Assembly (NCBI RefSeq): GCF_003473485.1
Contig: NC_053045.1
Location: 31,346,494-31,410,493 of the forward strand
Reading direction: 5' to 3'
DNA: 64,000 nt
Source of the DNA: Medicago truncatula
Taxonomy: Eukaryota; Streptophyta; Magnoliopsida; Fabales; Fabaceae
Part shown: in pieces, positions 34,030 through 46,985 of the stretch
Layout of the letters: every line of letters starts with the position of its first letter
How positions within the stretch are numbered: position 1 is the stretch's first letter
The notes under the pieces: generated by a model
Told to the model about the DNA's origin: nothing
Seen by the model: the letters and a program-made list of their open reading frames with translations, nothing else
Databases searched by the model: none
Translations under genes and position numbers: made by a program

Positions 34030-36227
34030 CTACAATTGAACCAAAGGAATCAAATTCAATCTTGCAACTGGAATGCAAAAAAGATCATTGGCTCTAGGAG
34101 CAGTCAATCCAGGCCGTTCATCCATATCGATTGTTTTGCCTTGATCTAATAATTTACCTTCAGAGTCAAGCATCTTCCACTCAAAGCATTGTACTAAAGC
34201 TCCAATCACAGTCGGCAATTCGCGCATGGCCAAAGGCATCCCCGGGCAACCTCTCCTTCCAGAACCAAATGGCAACAACTCAAAGTCATGCCCTTTGATA
34301 TCTATCTCACTCTCTTTTCCAGATTCTAAAAACCTTTCAGGCCTAAACTCTAGTGGGTTTTTCCAAGTCTTTGAGTCCCTTCCAATAGCCCAAATGTTCA
34401 CACAAACTATTGAGCCTTTTTTGATCATTTTCCCATCGACCACACAATCTTTTGTTCCTTTCCTAGCAATCATCGGTAGTGGTGGGTGAAGCCTCAATGT
34501 TTCTTTTATAATGGCTTGTATATAAGGAAGGTTTGGAATGTCTGCTTCACATACTAGTCTTTCCTTCCCTATTATTCTCTCCACCTCTTCTTGTGCTTTC
34601 TTCAGTACTATTGGATTGTTGAACAGTTCTGCTATTGTCCATTCCAATGAAATGGCAGTTGTATCTGTAGCTGCTGTGAAGTAATCCTGAAATTATTAAT
34701 AATAAACAAGATTTAAATGTTAGAATATAGTTTCTCACTTAAAGTTGGTATAAAAGTCAGTGAATATAACTCAATTGGCAAAGACATTGTAATGTATAAG
34801 GGTCGGGGTTCGAACTCAGGATTCGCCACTTATTCAGCTTAAGAAGTGAAATTCTTGCGACTAAAGTATTTGAAAAAAATAGTTGTTCTAAATGTACTGA
34901 GAGTTAGTTTTATTAATAAACAAAAAGATATACTAGCAACAACTGAATAATCTATTTTCACACATTGAATATAATTCATATGCGTCTCACTGAACTTATA
35001 TGCGATACATGTGATTTGGTAGAATCCATAGTCAAAATTGTGGAACATTTAGAAGTCCCAACCAATATAAATAAGAAAAATTATCAATGGACACTCATAC
35101 ATCTTGTGTGTATATATACATTCAAAGAGAAATAAATAGAGAGTGGTTAGATATATGTTATAAATTATGATGTCATAAGATGAGAGTGATAGATAGAAAA
35201 TAAGATGTTGAATGAATATAGAAAAAAATAGTGTCTACATATCATTGTTGTATATATAATCCTAGAGTGTATAAAAGCGTGAGAAGAAGGTATATATACG
35301 TACCAAGATCAACGATTTGATATGGTTCCTAGTAAAGTCGACCTCACATTCTTTGGCCTCGAAAACATCAAGCAACATATCAAGAAAATCCTTCACTTTT
35401 TCGTCTCTATCCTCACAACCACCCTCAACCTTGGCTTTCCTTCGTGATTCCTCACGATCACAAATTAACTTCTCCAGAAAAGCATCATACCTCTTATGTA
35501 TATCCAATGCCCTCTTTTTGAGACCTTGAAAGTCCAAGTTCTTGCAAAATCCTATAAAATCCGAAATGTTAAATTCCCCGAAAATTTGGGTCACATCTCG
35601 AACCAACGTCCTCGCCTGTTCAGCCTGACTATCCGTTCCTGAGCTCTCAATGCTCAACATCATCCGTGATATTATGTTGTTGGAAAGCTTCAACAAAGCT
35701 TGAGTGAGGTTCACGCTTTCTTCAACCTTGGATTTATTTTCCAAAGTTTGAATGAACTCGTTGAGTTCTCGAGTTCGAATTGGTAAGAATTGTCCAATAG
35801 TCCGGTTGCCTAAGAGCTCAAAGGTACTAAGCTTTTTGATGAATTTCCAATATGCCCCATAAGGGGCAAAAGCAAAAGTAGCATCATCGTAGACAACTGT
35901 GTTGATGGCAATGTTCATTTTACGGGAAGAATAAACAAGCTCGTTTGTTTTGAGAAACTCTTTTGCGAGTGATGGGGAACTAACAACGATAAATGGAACA
36001 GAACCAAGTCGAAGGGATATAAGGGGTCCATATCGATCAGAGAGGTCGCGAAAGGCTTGATGAACGAGGGGTTTGAGGAGATGAAGATGACCAATTATTG
36101 GTATTGCTAGTGGACTTGGAGGGTAAGGTAAGTGCTCCTTTGCTCTGTTGTTTCTCTTAAACAAAAAGAGTTGGAGAAGGAAGAGGAGGAATAGAATCAA
36201 AGCTAATAAGATTGGCTGAGAAATCAT
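34030..36227 (-). CDS. CYP93B cytochrome P450, flavone synthase II type (copy 1)
   Basis: Flavone synthase II oxidises flavanones to flavones (in some legumes via 2-hydroxyflavanones) at the ER membrane, using NADPH-P450 reductase. Exons 36227-35304 and 34686-34030 join in frame to give 526 residues. The N-terminus has a hydrophobic anchor (ILLALILFLLFLLQLFLF) and a proline hinge (LPYPPSPLAIPIIGH). The I-helix reads DYFTAATDTTA at about 309, the ExxR motif is ETLR at 370-373, the PERF block is FRPERFL, and the heme loop is FGSGRRGCPG with Cys455. Sequence and two-exon form fit Medicago CYP93B enzymes (the FNSII group), from family memory. The 617-bp intron contains a SINE in antisense. Minus-strand TATA CTATAAAA lies at 36312-36319. 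The neighbour at 41772 is a close tandem paralogue. Confidence 0.93.
34758..34868 (+). mobile_element. SINE in CYP93B copy 1 intron
   Basis: The tRNA-like head has box A ATAACTCAATTGGCAAAG and box B GGGGTTCGAACTC, followed by a 'cacttattcagcttaagaagtgaaat' body. It is oriented opposite to the host gene. It is the same family as the copy at 52668. Confidence 0.65.
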
Positions 36228-36311
36228 CTTGGTTATTGTCTTTATATTGGAAATGAAAACTCATGAGAATAGTTGAGAAATGATTGTGGGATTTGGATTA
36301 CCTCCTTGAGC

Positions 36312-36319
36312 ATTTTATA
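36312..36319 (-). promoter_or_regulatory. TATA box, CYP93B copy 1
   Basis: On the minus strand GTATACACTATAAAATG lies about 90 bp upstream of the ATG. Copy 2 has a matching ACTATAAAAG at 43649-43658, so the promoter core is shared by the paralogues. Confidence 0.6.
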
Positions 36320-36684
36320 GTGTATACGTTACACTAATGAAACCATCTCTAGAGAGGAAAGTAGTGGTAAGCACTAACTAACTACACTAATGAAACCACC
36401 TAGGGGTACAAGTAAAATAGACCATGTGAGGTGCACCGTCCAACATTTTGTCCAATCTTGGAATAATATTTATAAACTTTTTTTTTTCTTTTCAACTTTG
36501 TCATTTAAGATTGATAAAAATACAAATACTTTTTTTTTGGTGCAAATAAAAATACATATACTATCAACGGTATGATGTAAAACAGCTGACAAATCATTAA
36601 ATCTTTTAAATATATATGTGGATTAGGGTTTCGGTCTTTCGTTGATAATATAGAAAAACATCTATTAACATCATATATAATAGC

Positions 36685-36948
36685 TGTGTGAAACCATAAG
36701 CTTGAACTCCATGAAGGAAAGAATGGAAGATAGATAGATTTTCAAGTATAGAGACTAAGATGAAAATAGTTGCATTCACAAATCTAATTTATACACTGCA
36801 GTGATAGAATTATTTATACTAGTATCGATCCTTTGTATCTCTAACTAAGGGTAGTTGCATATCATAACTAACTCCTAGTAAACAGTTAGATAACTAACAA
36901 CTAGTTATTCAACTAGTTTCTAACTAATGTCTGCTTCAAGTAATCACA
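36685..36948 (-). repeat. Probable LTR-retrotransposon 3' LTR remnant
   Basis: Read on the minus strand it begins TGTGATTACTTG, ends GGTTTCACACA and holds a TATAAATAATTC box. A purine tract, GAGAAGGGTAAAG, directly precedes it, as expected for a polypurine tract before a 3' LTR. No second LTR or target duplication was found. Confidence 0.4.
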
Positions 36949-37024
36949 CTTTACCCTTCTCAGTTCCACAATTAACAAGCTGGACAAAAACATATATACA
37001 TACTAATATACTAGTGTGAAGACG

Positions 37025-37114
37025 TCCTCGTGAACTTAACTCAGTTGGTAGGAACAATTCATAATATATGCAAGATTCGGGGTTCAAACCCTGACCACAA
37101 AAAAAAAAAAAAAA
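37025..37114 (+). mobile_element. tRNA-derived SINE with target duplication
   Basis: Box A TTAACTCAGTTGGTAGG and box B GGGTTCAAACCC are followed by a long A tail. The flanks TACTAGTGTGAAGACG (37009-37024) and TACTAGCATGAAGACG (37116-37131) match at 14 of 16 positions, so this is an older insertion. Confidence 0.85.
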
Positions 37115-37169
37115 GTACTAGCATGAAGACGAACACCGATTTGTCCTTGTGTCCGTTTTTTTAATGATA

Positions 37170-37296
37170 CTTCATCTAATCTTATTTATAAGAGATATTT
37201 AGATCAACAAAAATTGATGTATCCAGTTCAAAATTTGGATCAGATACATAAACTTTTGTTGACCCAAATATCTTCTATAAATAGGATTGGAGGAAG
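37170..37296. mobile_element. Small Stowaway-like MITE
   Basis: CTTCATCTAATCTTATTTAT at the left and ATAAATAGGATTGGAGGAAG at the right are imperfect inverses flanked by TA. The core is a palindrome around ATCAACAAAAATTGAT. It is related to the repeat at 20437. Confidence 0.65.
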
Positions 37297-37844
37297 TAGT
37301 ATAGTTGATATTCATCGTAAAGAAAACTAATTTTAAACTATCAAGAAACAAAGTTGGTGTATACTTGTACACTAAATAACAAAGGCAAAGGAAGTTAATT
37401 TTTTTACTTATTTTGTACTCAATTTATTTATATGCGTAAATAAATTTAAATGGCTTACTAGGAAATATTATAATAGTTGATAAAAAATATTTTATAAAAT
37501 TGTAATATTCGTATTTCCTCAAAAAAAAATTGTAATATTCGTATATTTATTTGCATTTTTTTAAATATTTATTTTTTGTTTTTCGTAATATATTTGAGCC
37601 AACTTAAAATCAATTTACAATAAATTTTTCTATATATTTATTATGAAAAAAATAATTGAGTTCCAAAAAAAATATTTACAAATTTATAAAATCCTTTTTT
37701 TTTTAGCTTATAAAATCCTTTTTATCAACTATTATAATACTATATATTTATCTCCCTTAAAAAAAACTATATAGTTGTTAAAAAAAAAAAAAAAAACTAT
37801 TACAATACTTCCTTCGTTCATTTTAAGTTTTTTTTTTTTGTTTT

Positions 37845-37975
37845 TGTCAAGTAGTATAGTGGCTATAATTCACATTTTTTAAGGTGAATAAGTGAGATGT
37901 CCGGTGTTCGAACCCCAACTCCTGCATATAACAATGCATGTCCCTGTCAACTTATACTCACGGGAACTTTTAAAT
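37845..37975 (+). repeat. SINE-like tRNA-derived segment
   Basis: AAGTAGTATAGTGGCTATAATTC-type box A and GGTGTTCGAACCCC box B are followed by 'aactcctgcatataacaatgcatg'. It is a second SINE family in the window, related to segments near 18343, 29968 and 45110. Confidence 0.55.
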
Positions 37976-38254
37976 TTCCATTTTAAATGGTGTATGCAGT
38001 AATGTACAGCACTACGTCTAAGCTTACAAGTTACACCTAGAAAAATCAATTAATTTTGAGCTCATTCATCCACTCCGATTTGAAATTTGAAACTCATATA
38101 TTGATGATAAATTGCTACTCTCCGATTTTATTTATAAGAAAAAATTGACTTTTTAGATTCATTATGTAATTAATGTATCTTGTCTAAAAAATAGACCAAA
38201 TACATCGTTATGATTATGAATAAAAAAGTTAAATATTTTTTATAAATAGAATCA

Positions 38255-38400
38255 ACAAATTCTATATAAAAGTCAAATTCAGATCTATGGTAGCTTCAAA
38301 ACCTTACAAATTCTATATAAAACTCAAATCCAGATCTCTGGTAGCTTCCAACTTACAAATTCTATGTAAAAGTGAAATCCAGCTAAGCGTACACAAGTAT
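38255..38400 (+). repeat. Tandem repeat, unit about 50 bp, three copies
   Basis: ACAAATTCTATATAAAAGTC starts copies at 38255, 38306 and 38355, each continuing with 'aaatccagatctctggtagcttc' except for the shortened last one. The rest of 37976-39260 is AT-rich with a degenerate Stowaway-like inverted repeat at about 38114-38260 and no gene. Confidence 0.75.
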
Positions 38401-39275
38401 CTCTGTATCATGTCTACCAAAACCAACCAATTGGACATTATTTTAAAGAGTTGACCATCAAAATCTCAACTATGTTCAAAGCAAAAAACTATATCCTTTA
38501 ATCTATTCAGTTTGCTTTTTTTTCTTTTTTCTTTTTTCTTTTATACTAATTTATTTTTAGTTTCAAAAGGAAATGGTTAAATTAAATAAGATAGTGAAGT
38601 CAAGGTGAGCCAGACTTATATATGAATCAAATCCTCTTTTCCCTTTTTTCTTTTGTTTTTTAAAAATAAAAACCTCTCAAACATTTAGGATTGAAAATGA
38701 GTCTAGCCGAGTCTAACATGGTTGGTTCTATTCGACCCGATAATCATTGAATTGGTTTAAAACTCAACTCAAGTTGTCGCAAACATTTTTTTCATGCTCG
38801 AAATCAACTGGATTCAAGTTCATGAACAACTTGGTTCATTTTGATAAGATCAAATGAACCAAAAGAGAAAGGAAAAAAAGGACTGCATGTTTTTCTTCAA
38901 TTAATCTCAAATTATGGGTCACATAATTCAAAATAGGCTCAATGATCAATTTTCTCATTACTCTGCAATATGTCCTCTTTCTTAATAAATTCTAGCTAAA
39001 ACCTTTTTTTTTATTGTTAGTATTTTGCAAAAATATAACAAGAAAATTATATAATGACATGGATTTATTTTTATCCATCGAGGACGTATCCAGGAATTTT
39101 AATCAGTAAGGGTGTCATAATTTATATAAATAATTACACAACAAATATATAAAGACAAGTGATAAAACGACAACATTGATAATTTTCATTATGTAAAATA
39201 TTGGAGATTACAAAAAAAATAAATTGCATTGAATATATAAAAGTTAAAGTCACCTTAACATTCTAAGATTATTTT

Positions 39276-40902
39276 TTTTTTAAAGACTAAACGAATATAT
39301 TAATAAACCAAAGTAAGCCTCTCTAGTATAAGATGTACCAAAAATTATAGAAAACAAACTAAGCTACAACAAGTAGCCAAAAACCCAAAAATTATAAAAA
39401 AAAAAAAAAATACGAGAGAGCCCGTAAACACAACAAAGGGTTCAATCTTCAAGTAGAGTAATAAAAATCGAATAAAATGTAATACAATTTTGACCACCAG
39501 AAAGTTTGGAGTTTAACCTTTTCAGATAAAGATAGAAGATGTTCCGTCTTATTATAAAAAATCTCTTTCGTTGCGCGTCTTCCAAATAGTAAAAAGCACC
39601 GAAATCCATATTATGTTAAAAGTCAAGTGAGACTTCTTGGAAAATCTCCATAGCCCACTAAACCGAATAGAATGATCTATTAAAGTACCATAAAAAACCG
39701 TTGAAATTCCTAACCATCCTGATATAACGAGCCTAAGTCGACCATATAAATCACAATTAATAAATAAATGGCCCCGATCTTCCACAAAACTACAATCAAT
39801 CGAACAAAAAGTATCAGAATTCACCAAAATATGCCATCTAAACAAGTTATCATTTATTGCTAAATGATTCAAGAAAAAAAAAACTCCGAATAAAAATATT
39901 AACCTTGAGCGTAACCGCCTTGAGCCACAACACATGATTGAAACCTTCATTATAAACAACTTTAGCAGCAGTCAAGTTATTATAAGCACTTTTGACCACC
40001 GTTGTGGAGAATAAAGCTTCCAAACCCACCAATCTGCCACTCCAACCTGCAAAACAACATGAGGCAACCGACCCATACACCTGCTCACCAATCCCTCCTC
40101 CCACGCAAACAACCTCCTTCGCCATTTCACACCTCACCTTTAACCTCCCAACCCAAAAAGTTCATCTCTGCAACAGTAGTTAATTTATTGTCAGCCAAAT
40201 AAAAAAGCCTACTACTACAATGAGCTTCTAAAGTGGATCCATCAAGCCTGGGATCCTTTCAAAACAACATAGACATCTCATCCCATACATCTATAGTAAT
40301 ATTATCCAACAACCACTGCTCGTCTAACATGCCAACCCCCATTCTAATTAGGTTCAAGTTTTGCCACCAAACCCATCCTCCAAAACATAACTCCCCACCC
40401 CCATACATATCTCGCACAAGGCACTTTATACCACATACTCTCCCTTTCCTCCAACACCTTCAAAACTCATTTCTCAAGTAAAGATAAATTAAACTCCTTC
40501 AACCTCATCACCCCCAGACCTCCATTCTCCCTTTGTAAACATAAAATATCATATTTGATCCAAGACAATTTCCTAAAATCCTCACAACCTCTTCCATCCA
40601 CAGTACAAACCGATATGGACGACAGTACAAACCGATCCCCCACATAAATATTTTTACTCTTCCATCTAGACAGTCTACTACGAATACGCTCAACAAAAGA
40701 GTACCAAACTGAAGCTTTCTTGGATCCCACCAATGGGCAACCCCAAGTATAAAAAAGGGATTCAACCATGATTACAATTCATTACCACCGTCGCCTCATG
40801 TAACCACGACTCAGCCACATTTACCCCAAACAACATACTTCTTTGAAAATTCAATTTTAAACCAAAAATCCGCTCAAACAAAATTAAAATTGTCTTCAAC
40901 GC
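39276..40902 (-). mobile_element. 5'-truncated LINE (non-LTR retrotransposon)
   Basis: On the minus strand the C-terminal part of ORF2 is readable in pieces: RIRSRLSRWKSKNIYVG and RENGGLGVMRLKEFNLSLLEK (end of the reverse transcriptase), then LWLKAVTLKVNIFI and RGHLFINCDLYGRL, the zinc-finger-like zf-RVT region. Stops and frame changes break it. A poly(A) appears as a T run at 39272-39283. Flanks TCTAAGATTAT and TCTAAGAATTAT suggest a target duplication. It lies between the two CYP93B genes. Confidence 0.8.
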
Positions 40903-41381
40903 TCTAAGAATTATATTTGTTTTATATGTCACTTCATTTTTTTTTTAATAGATGCAAGATTTTTATTTTTAATATTATCAAATATATCACTCTCTATCAA
41001 CTAGAAGGGAGACAAGTAGAAGGGAGTTAGTGTTAATTTCTTAACGTGGGGGTGGTGCATGTGTGAAGTTCATTTTTTAATTTCATTTGCTGCTTTAGAA
41101 AGAAACAACAATGGTTTCTGTTGAAATTTGAAAACATTTTAATCCCTTGAGGCAAAGTCGTTGATTTTTCAAAGTATACACAACACCAATATTTCAACAA
41201 ACATGATATTAGTTTGTTTAGGCTTTATTAGGGCCTTTGAGAAGACATATCACTATTCGAGGTGGATCCTTGTGTTGCACCGCATAGAAAACCAAATACA
41301 GTAAATTGCATGACTTTATTTTTGACAACATGATAGCCATTGTGATTTTACGTCACAAATTTTTTTATAATACGGGAAATT

Positions 41382-41540
41382 TTAACGAGTGTCATGGGGC
41401 ACAGACCTTTAAAAGGTAACTTTTAAAAAAAAATTATAATCAATGCATTGAAAATTGAAACATTTAACTTTTTTCATGGAATAATTTCTCCTTTTGGAAT
41501 GCTTAAAGAGTGTCTCGGAGACACTCGTTAATAAGACCCT
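41382..41540. mobile_element. MITE with AACGAGTGTC/GACACTCGTT ends
   Basis: TTTTAACGAGTGTC and GACACTCGTTAATAAG are inverted. A related copy (ATCGAGTGTC ... GACGTTCGTTAG) lies at about 43873-44030, so the pair flanks CYP93B copy 2 on either side. The 40915-41380 stretch holds nothing else recognisable. Confidence 0.55.
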
Positions 41541-41771
41541 TATTATACAACACAAAGCATAAAAAAGATATATTAATTGAACTATACATCCATAATTTTT
41601 TCCTTCTATTTGTCATAGGTTCTCTACATGGGAGATAGTTTTTTACGACAAAATGCAAGACACTACATATTGACACATCTCCCTACTAGGATGCTACATT
41701 AATGGTATGAGAATAGATCCTTCCGCCTGACATAACCTTTGTTCCATCTCTAAAATGTCACAAATTCCCTT

Positions 41772-43563
41772 TTACAAAAGCTGAAGAAAAGTATTTGGGT
41801 TCATTCTTGAAATCGGAATACAAATAAGATCATTGGCTCTAGGAGCGGTCAATCCAGGTCTTTCATCCATATCGATTGTTTTGCCTCGATCTAATATTTT
41901 ACCTTCGGAGTCAAGCATTTTCCACTCAAAGCATTGCACCAAAGCCCCGACTACGGTGGGCAATTGGCGCATGGCCAACGGCATACCAGGGCAGCCTCTC
42001 CTTCCAGAACCAAATGGTAGCAACTCATAGTGATGCCCTTTCATATCTATATTGTTTCCTTCTTTGTTTTCTAAAAACCTTTCTGGCTTAAAATCTAATG
42101 CATTTTCCCATATCTTTTGGTCTCTTCCCATAGCCCAAATGTTCACACAAACCATTGATCCTTTTGGAACCATTTTACCATCAACAACACAATCTTCCAT
42201 TCCTTTCCTCATAATCATCGGTATCGGAGGGTGAAGCCTCATGGTTTCTTTTATGATGGCATGTATATAAGGAAGGTTTGGACTGTCTTCTTCACACACT
42301 AATCTTTCCTTTCCTACAACTCTCTCTACCTCCTCTTGAGCTTTTTTCAACACCCTTGGATTGTTAAACAGTTCTGATATTGCCCATTCGACTGAGATGG
42401 CAGTAGTGTCGGTAGCTGCTGTGAAGTAATCCTGAAATATATATCAACAATAATCGATAGATATAAACATCAAAAGTAAAAACTGTAGAAATAAAAATTA
42501 GTTATTGTTGTTATTATTATTGAAAATATTGGTTTAAGTGTATTTTTGTGTGTATTTCTAAAAATGAGTTGGATTTGTAGTTGTGACCATATAAAAACAT
42601 AATAAACATGAGGAGAAGATGTATATGTACCAAGATCAATGATTTGATATGACTTCTAGTAAAATTGACTTCAAGGTCTTTCTCCTCAAAGACATTAAGC
42701 AAAATGTCAAGAAAATCTTTGAGTCTCTCTTCTCCATTTAGAGAACCATCCTCTATTACCTTGGTTTTCCTTCTTGATTCCTCCCGATCGGAAATTATCT
42801 TCTCCAACAAAGCATCATACCTCTTGTGTATGTCCAAGGCCCTTTTTTTAAAACCTTGCAAGTCAAAGTTCTTGAAAAATCCTATAAAATCCGAAACATT
42901 AAATTCTCCAAAAATTTGTGTTACCTCGCGAACCAAAGCCCTAGCTTGTTCTGCCTGGTTGTCTGTCCCTGAGGTTTCAATGCTCAACATCATTCGTGAT
43001 ATTATGTTGTTTGAAAGCTTCAACAAAGCTTGTGTGAGGTTCAAACTTTCTCTGGCCTTAGATTTATTTGTCAATGTTTGAATGAATTCATCGAGTTCTT
43101 GGGTTCGAATCGGTAGGAATTGCCCAATGGTTCGGTTACCCAAGAGCTCAGTGGTGCTGAGCTTTTTAATAAATTTCCAATATGAACCATAAGGGGCGAA
43201 TGCAAAAGTGGCGTCGTCATAGACAACCATGTTGATGGCTATGTTCATTTTACGATGGGAATACACAAGCTCGTGCGTCTTGAGAAACTCTTTGGCGAGT
43301 GATGGAGTGTTAACAACTATAAATCGAGCAGAGCCAAGTCGAAGGGATATAAGAGGTCCATATCGCTCAGAGAGGTCGCGGAAGGCATGATGAATAAGTG
43401 GTTTAAGGAGATGAAGATGTCCAATTATTGGTATTGTTGGTGGACTTGGAGGGAGGGGTAAATGTGGTTGTGATTTCTTGTTTCTCTTAAAGACGGAGAA
43501 AAGTGGGAGAAGGAAAAGAAGAAGGAGCACAATCATAGCTAATAAGAAGGAATGAGAAATCAT
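41772..43563 (-). CDS. CYP93B cytochrome P450, flavone synthase II type (copy 2)
   Basis: Exons 43563-42631 and 42431-41772 join in frame to 530 residues; the intron (199 bp) is at the same place as in copy 1 but much shorter. It carries the membrane anchor (FLLAMIVLLLLFLLPLF), hinge LPLPPSPPTIPIIGH, I-helix DYFTAATDTTA at about 312, ExxR as ETMR at 373-376, KPERFLE, and heme loop FGSGRRGCPG with Cys458. The reading frame is intact. Most positions match copy 1, and differences concentrate in the anchor, residues about 245-290 and the C-terminus. The pair is a tandem duplication on the same strand. Promoter TATA is at 43649-43658. The function as flavone synthase is inferred from family; a product difference between the copies cannot be read from sequence. 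Confidence 0.93.
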
Positions 43564-43872
43564 CTTGTTTTATTAGCTTTGAAAATAATAATTGGGAAGT
43601 GCCAAACTATATATATGCATGGTATATATTTTGGATTACCACTAACATCTTTTATAGTATGTACATGCGTTGACATTTGCAATCAAAGAAATCTTTTCAA
43701 AAATTGTAGGTGCATCTTGGTAGAGAAGATAACATAATGAAGAAAAACTTTAAAAGGAACATTCATATGTAGGCTGCGTGTAATTAATTAGAGTTTGAAA
43801 AACGTAAGGATCGCTTGACATTTTAAAAAGCTGGTTGGGTACGTAGGGACGTGATATCCCACTAATAGGATT

Positions 43873-44030
43873 ATCGAGTGTCTTTAGACACTTTTAAATA
43901 CCTAAAATGGTAAGGTTTTATGAGAATTTTTATATTTAATGCGTTGGAAATTAAAGTATTTAAGTTTTATAAAAAATAATTTTTTAATTATAAGTCTCTA
44001 GAGTACTCTAGAGACGTTCGTTAGCAAAAT
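43873..44030. mobile_element. Second MITE of the CGAGTGTC type
   Basis: ATCGAGTGTCTTTAGACAC at the left and CTCTAGAGACGTTCGTTAG at the right are related to the element at 41382, with a shared AT-rich middle ('aatgcgttggaaattaaagtatttaa'). Confidence 0.5.
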
Positions 44031-45516
44031 ATTAATTAATTATTACCGTTAATTCTTTTGATTATATATATTTTTTTAAATTAGTTGTGTATTATAGACC
44101 AAGGAAAACATATTTATTTGTGGGACTATATTATATCTGAAGAAAATATATAAATGGTGTGGGGGTGACCAGGTATAGCCCATGCCTACCTCTCTATTAT
44201 TATTGTTTGTATCATCAGCTTGCAAGCAACGGTAAACTAGCCAACCAATTATGTATATACAAACTTTTCAAGACCAAGCTAGAGGCTCAATAATTACGTG
44301 CAATGCCCTTATGTAGAGGAATTGGATGTGAATTGAACGGTTCATATTTAATGTAAGTTTATTCTTTTATTAACCTTCTACGTAGAGTTCAAGGGTCATG
44401 CATAATAATGTCATGTTTCCTAGATTCATGAATGTTGTCTTTATGAGGATTGATTTGGCTATCCAAAAAGGCTTAGCAGCACAGCTTGTTGCCGCTTGCC
44501 TTTAAAATCTGAATTGTCGAATCTTCATCAAACAATTGAATGACAAATTTTAATAGTTATTTGTTAGGTTAGTTTCCCTCAAACTTATTTTCTCTTAGCT
44601 CAAATTAGTTGAGATACCCAACTCCCTTCATCACCCCATCTTAACTGCAAGTTGCTTTCAAATAATAAATTGATGATATGATCCTCCTCAAGGTTTTAAG
44701 TTGGATTCTTCTCGAAGTCAATTTCAGTGGGCTAATATAGCTTCTTTAAAAAAAAATGATGATATGATGTGTACATATACATTGATGATATATGAAAAAC
44801 CCAAATAAATTTATCTTCATGTTCTATAATTAATCAAAAGGAACATGTTTCGTGTACACTCGTATGATTGTATACACCTTGAGAGAGAAAGATAGAGTGT
44901 GATTGGTTGAGATGTTGTGATATTAAAAAGTGATATAAGTAACTATTCATTTGTCATCTTCATATTAAGTGATTGGTTGAGATGTTGTTATATAAAAGAG
45001 TGATAGAGATAAAGTAAGACGTTGCATAAGTGTAAAAATAAATTATGAGATGTTCAAATATCATTGTTAAGAAATCATTTATTTGTCATCTTCATATTAG
45101 TGGCTAGAAAAATTCACTTTTAATATGAATAAGTGGGGTGTTTGGAGTTTGAACCACAACCCCTGCACAAATTGTGCATTATTTCTTATAAAATGAGTTA
45201 AGCTCGTGGAGACATTGTCTCATAAAACTTAACTATGAGCATCGTGCATAACTTCCACACCACGTAATTAGCTTGATTAATAATATCCAGCTATGTGTTA
45301 ATTCTATCGCCTTTACTTTTAGTAGACATAATATTAATATATTCGTTGAAATTAAACATACTAGTCGTTTTACTACCTACTACTATATTGACTATATCTA
45401 TAGCCATAGGTTAATTGAAACGATCGCATCGTTGAAAACTCTAATTTAGTTTCTTTCATCTGCTTATCTATTCCCTCCCTTGCTTTATTCATTATTTGGT
45501 TTACATTGGACTCTTT
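44031..45516. other. Intergenic with partial duplication and SINE-like piece
   Basis: No gene seen. GTGATTGGTTGAGATGTTGT occurs near 44900 and 44971, a local duplication. At about 45110-45235 a tRNA-like segment (AGTGGCTAGAAAAATTC, GGAGTTTGAACCACAACC) is a decayed SINE. Confidence 0.45.
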
Positions 45517-45645
45517 TGTGATATAGAATAGTTCAGTTGGTAAGGACATGCATTGTTATATGTAGGTGTTGGAGTTTAAATCTTGGACACCATACTTATT
45601 CACCTTGAAAAAAGTGAATTTTAGTCACTAAACTACATGGCAAAA
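45517..45645 (+). repeat. SINE-like segment
   Basis: ATAGAATAGTTCAGTTGG (box A) and TTGGAGTTTAAATCTTGG (decayed box B) lead into 'cacttattcaccttgaaaaaagtgaattttagtcac'. It is the same type as the SINE at 34758. Confidence 0.5.
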
Positions 45646-45878
45646 AATAAATATAAAAAAATAACCCCCTAAAAGCAATACAAGGGTATGAAGTTTCCAT
45701 CCATCAATGGTGCATGCAAAGAATTACTTTACAAGATACGTAAGAACAAAAGGTCATAGCTTTCTATTGAGTTTTATTATTAAATTAAGAACAAATTATG
45801 GTATGGTAATAGGCGAAGAGATCCTTTGTTCTAAGGAGGGGGTTTCGGGAAAAAGAAAATGTGAAAAGAGATGATATG

Positions 45879-45879
<1 letters not shown>

Positions 45880-45925
<46 letters not shown>
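45880..45925. repeat. (AAT)n microsatellite, about 15 units
   Basis: A perfect AAT/ATA trinucleotide run. The minus-strand leucine-rich frame through it is an artefact of the repeat. Confidence 0.97.
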
Positions 45926-46054
45926 CTTCTGTAACAATACATAAAGGGATATTCTCTTTTGAGTTTTTTTTTCCTTTCATTTTTACCCTTCATTTAATTT
46001 TTTTTTTTCATTTTTATAATACTATAATTTCAACTATCAATTAAAAATTAGTTA

Positions 46055-46985
46055 AATATGATCAAAATAAGATCTTCCGGCACAAGCTGTACAAGAAAGA
46101 ACTTATTAACCAAGCCAAGTTACATCACAATTAAGTCCAAAAAACAAAAATCAGAAAACAAACTAATTTACAACAATTATACAAGAAATGAGGTTACGCC
46201 TCCAAACATGATAATAAAAATCGAAAGTAACATACTTTGATTTTAACCACCGAAATGAACGAAGCTTAACCTTTTCACATAAAGAAAGTGAATAATCTTC
46301 TTTATGTCGGAAAAAACATCTATTTTTCTTCTTTCAAATAGTCCAAACCACATAAAGCCAAATAATTTTAAGAGACAACCGAACATTTTTCGAATGGCCC
46401 TCTGGCCCACCAAACTGCACCAAATGATCATTTTAAAATCCTTGAGTCGCCATTGAGAAACCTAACTATCATTATGGAGCAAGAGGTCAATTTCTACCAT
46501 AAAAGCTAAGTCACATTTAACGAACAAATGGTCCATGTCTTCGATGTAGCCACAACTTGTCGAATAACCTTGATCATTTTTTATATATAATACGACGCAA
46601 AGCCAAATTAACTTTTTTTGGGACAGAGTTAAAAAGCAACCGCCAATCAAAAATATTAATCTTTAGAGGAACTTCTTTTAACCACCGACCATGAGTATTT
46701 GCCGGAATAATAATTGTCTTCCCCTTCAGTTATGTTAGCATAAGCACTACTAACCATATAACTTTGTGAGGCATGTAATTTCCAAGACCAATGATCCTCC
46801 ACCTCATCCTGCAAAACAACTGAAAATAAATGCTCCACACCCAACAACTACTCCTTCCACGCAAACAGTCTCCTCTTCCACATGATGTAACAAGAGTGGA
46901 ATGCAAGACAATGTTGTATGACGTACCGAAAAACATATTATTTCTAATTTGTAAGAGACCATAATCACAATTTTTCCTCAAAAAA
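46055..46985 (-). mobile_element. LINE fragment, C-terminal ORF2 region
   Basis: Minus-strand pieces LQDEVEDHWSWKLHASQSYMV, then SSAYANIT, then GYIEDMDHLFVKCDL correspond to the region after the reverse transcriptase in plant LINEs. The last is the HLFxxC block also seen in the element at 39276. Several stops interrupt it. T-rich sequence near 46001 may be its poly(A). It is a different copy from the one at 39276. Confidence 0.65.

Noticed and set aside
40002-40481. Plus-strand frames of 60-82 codons at 40.0-40.5 kb
   Set aside because: They are antisense shadows of the LINE ORF2 remnant on the minus strand.
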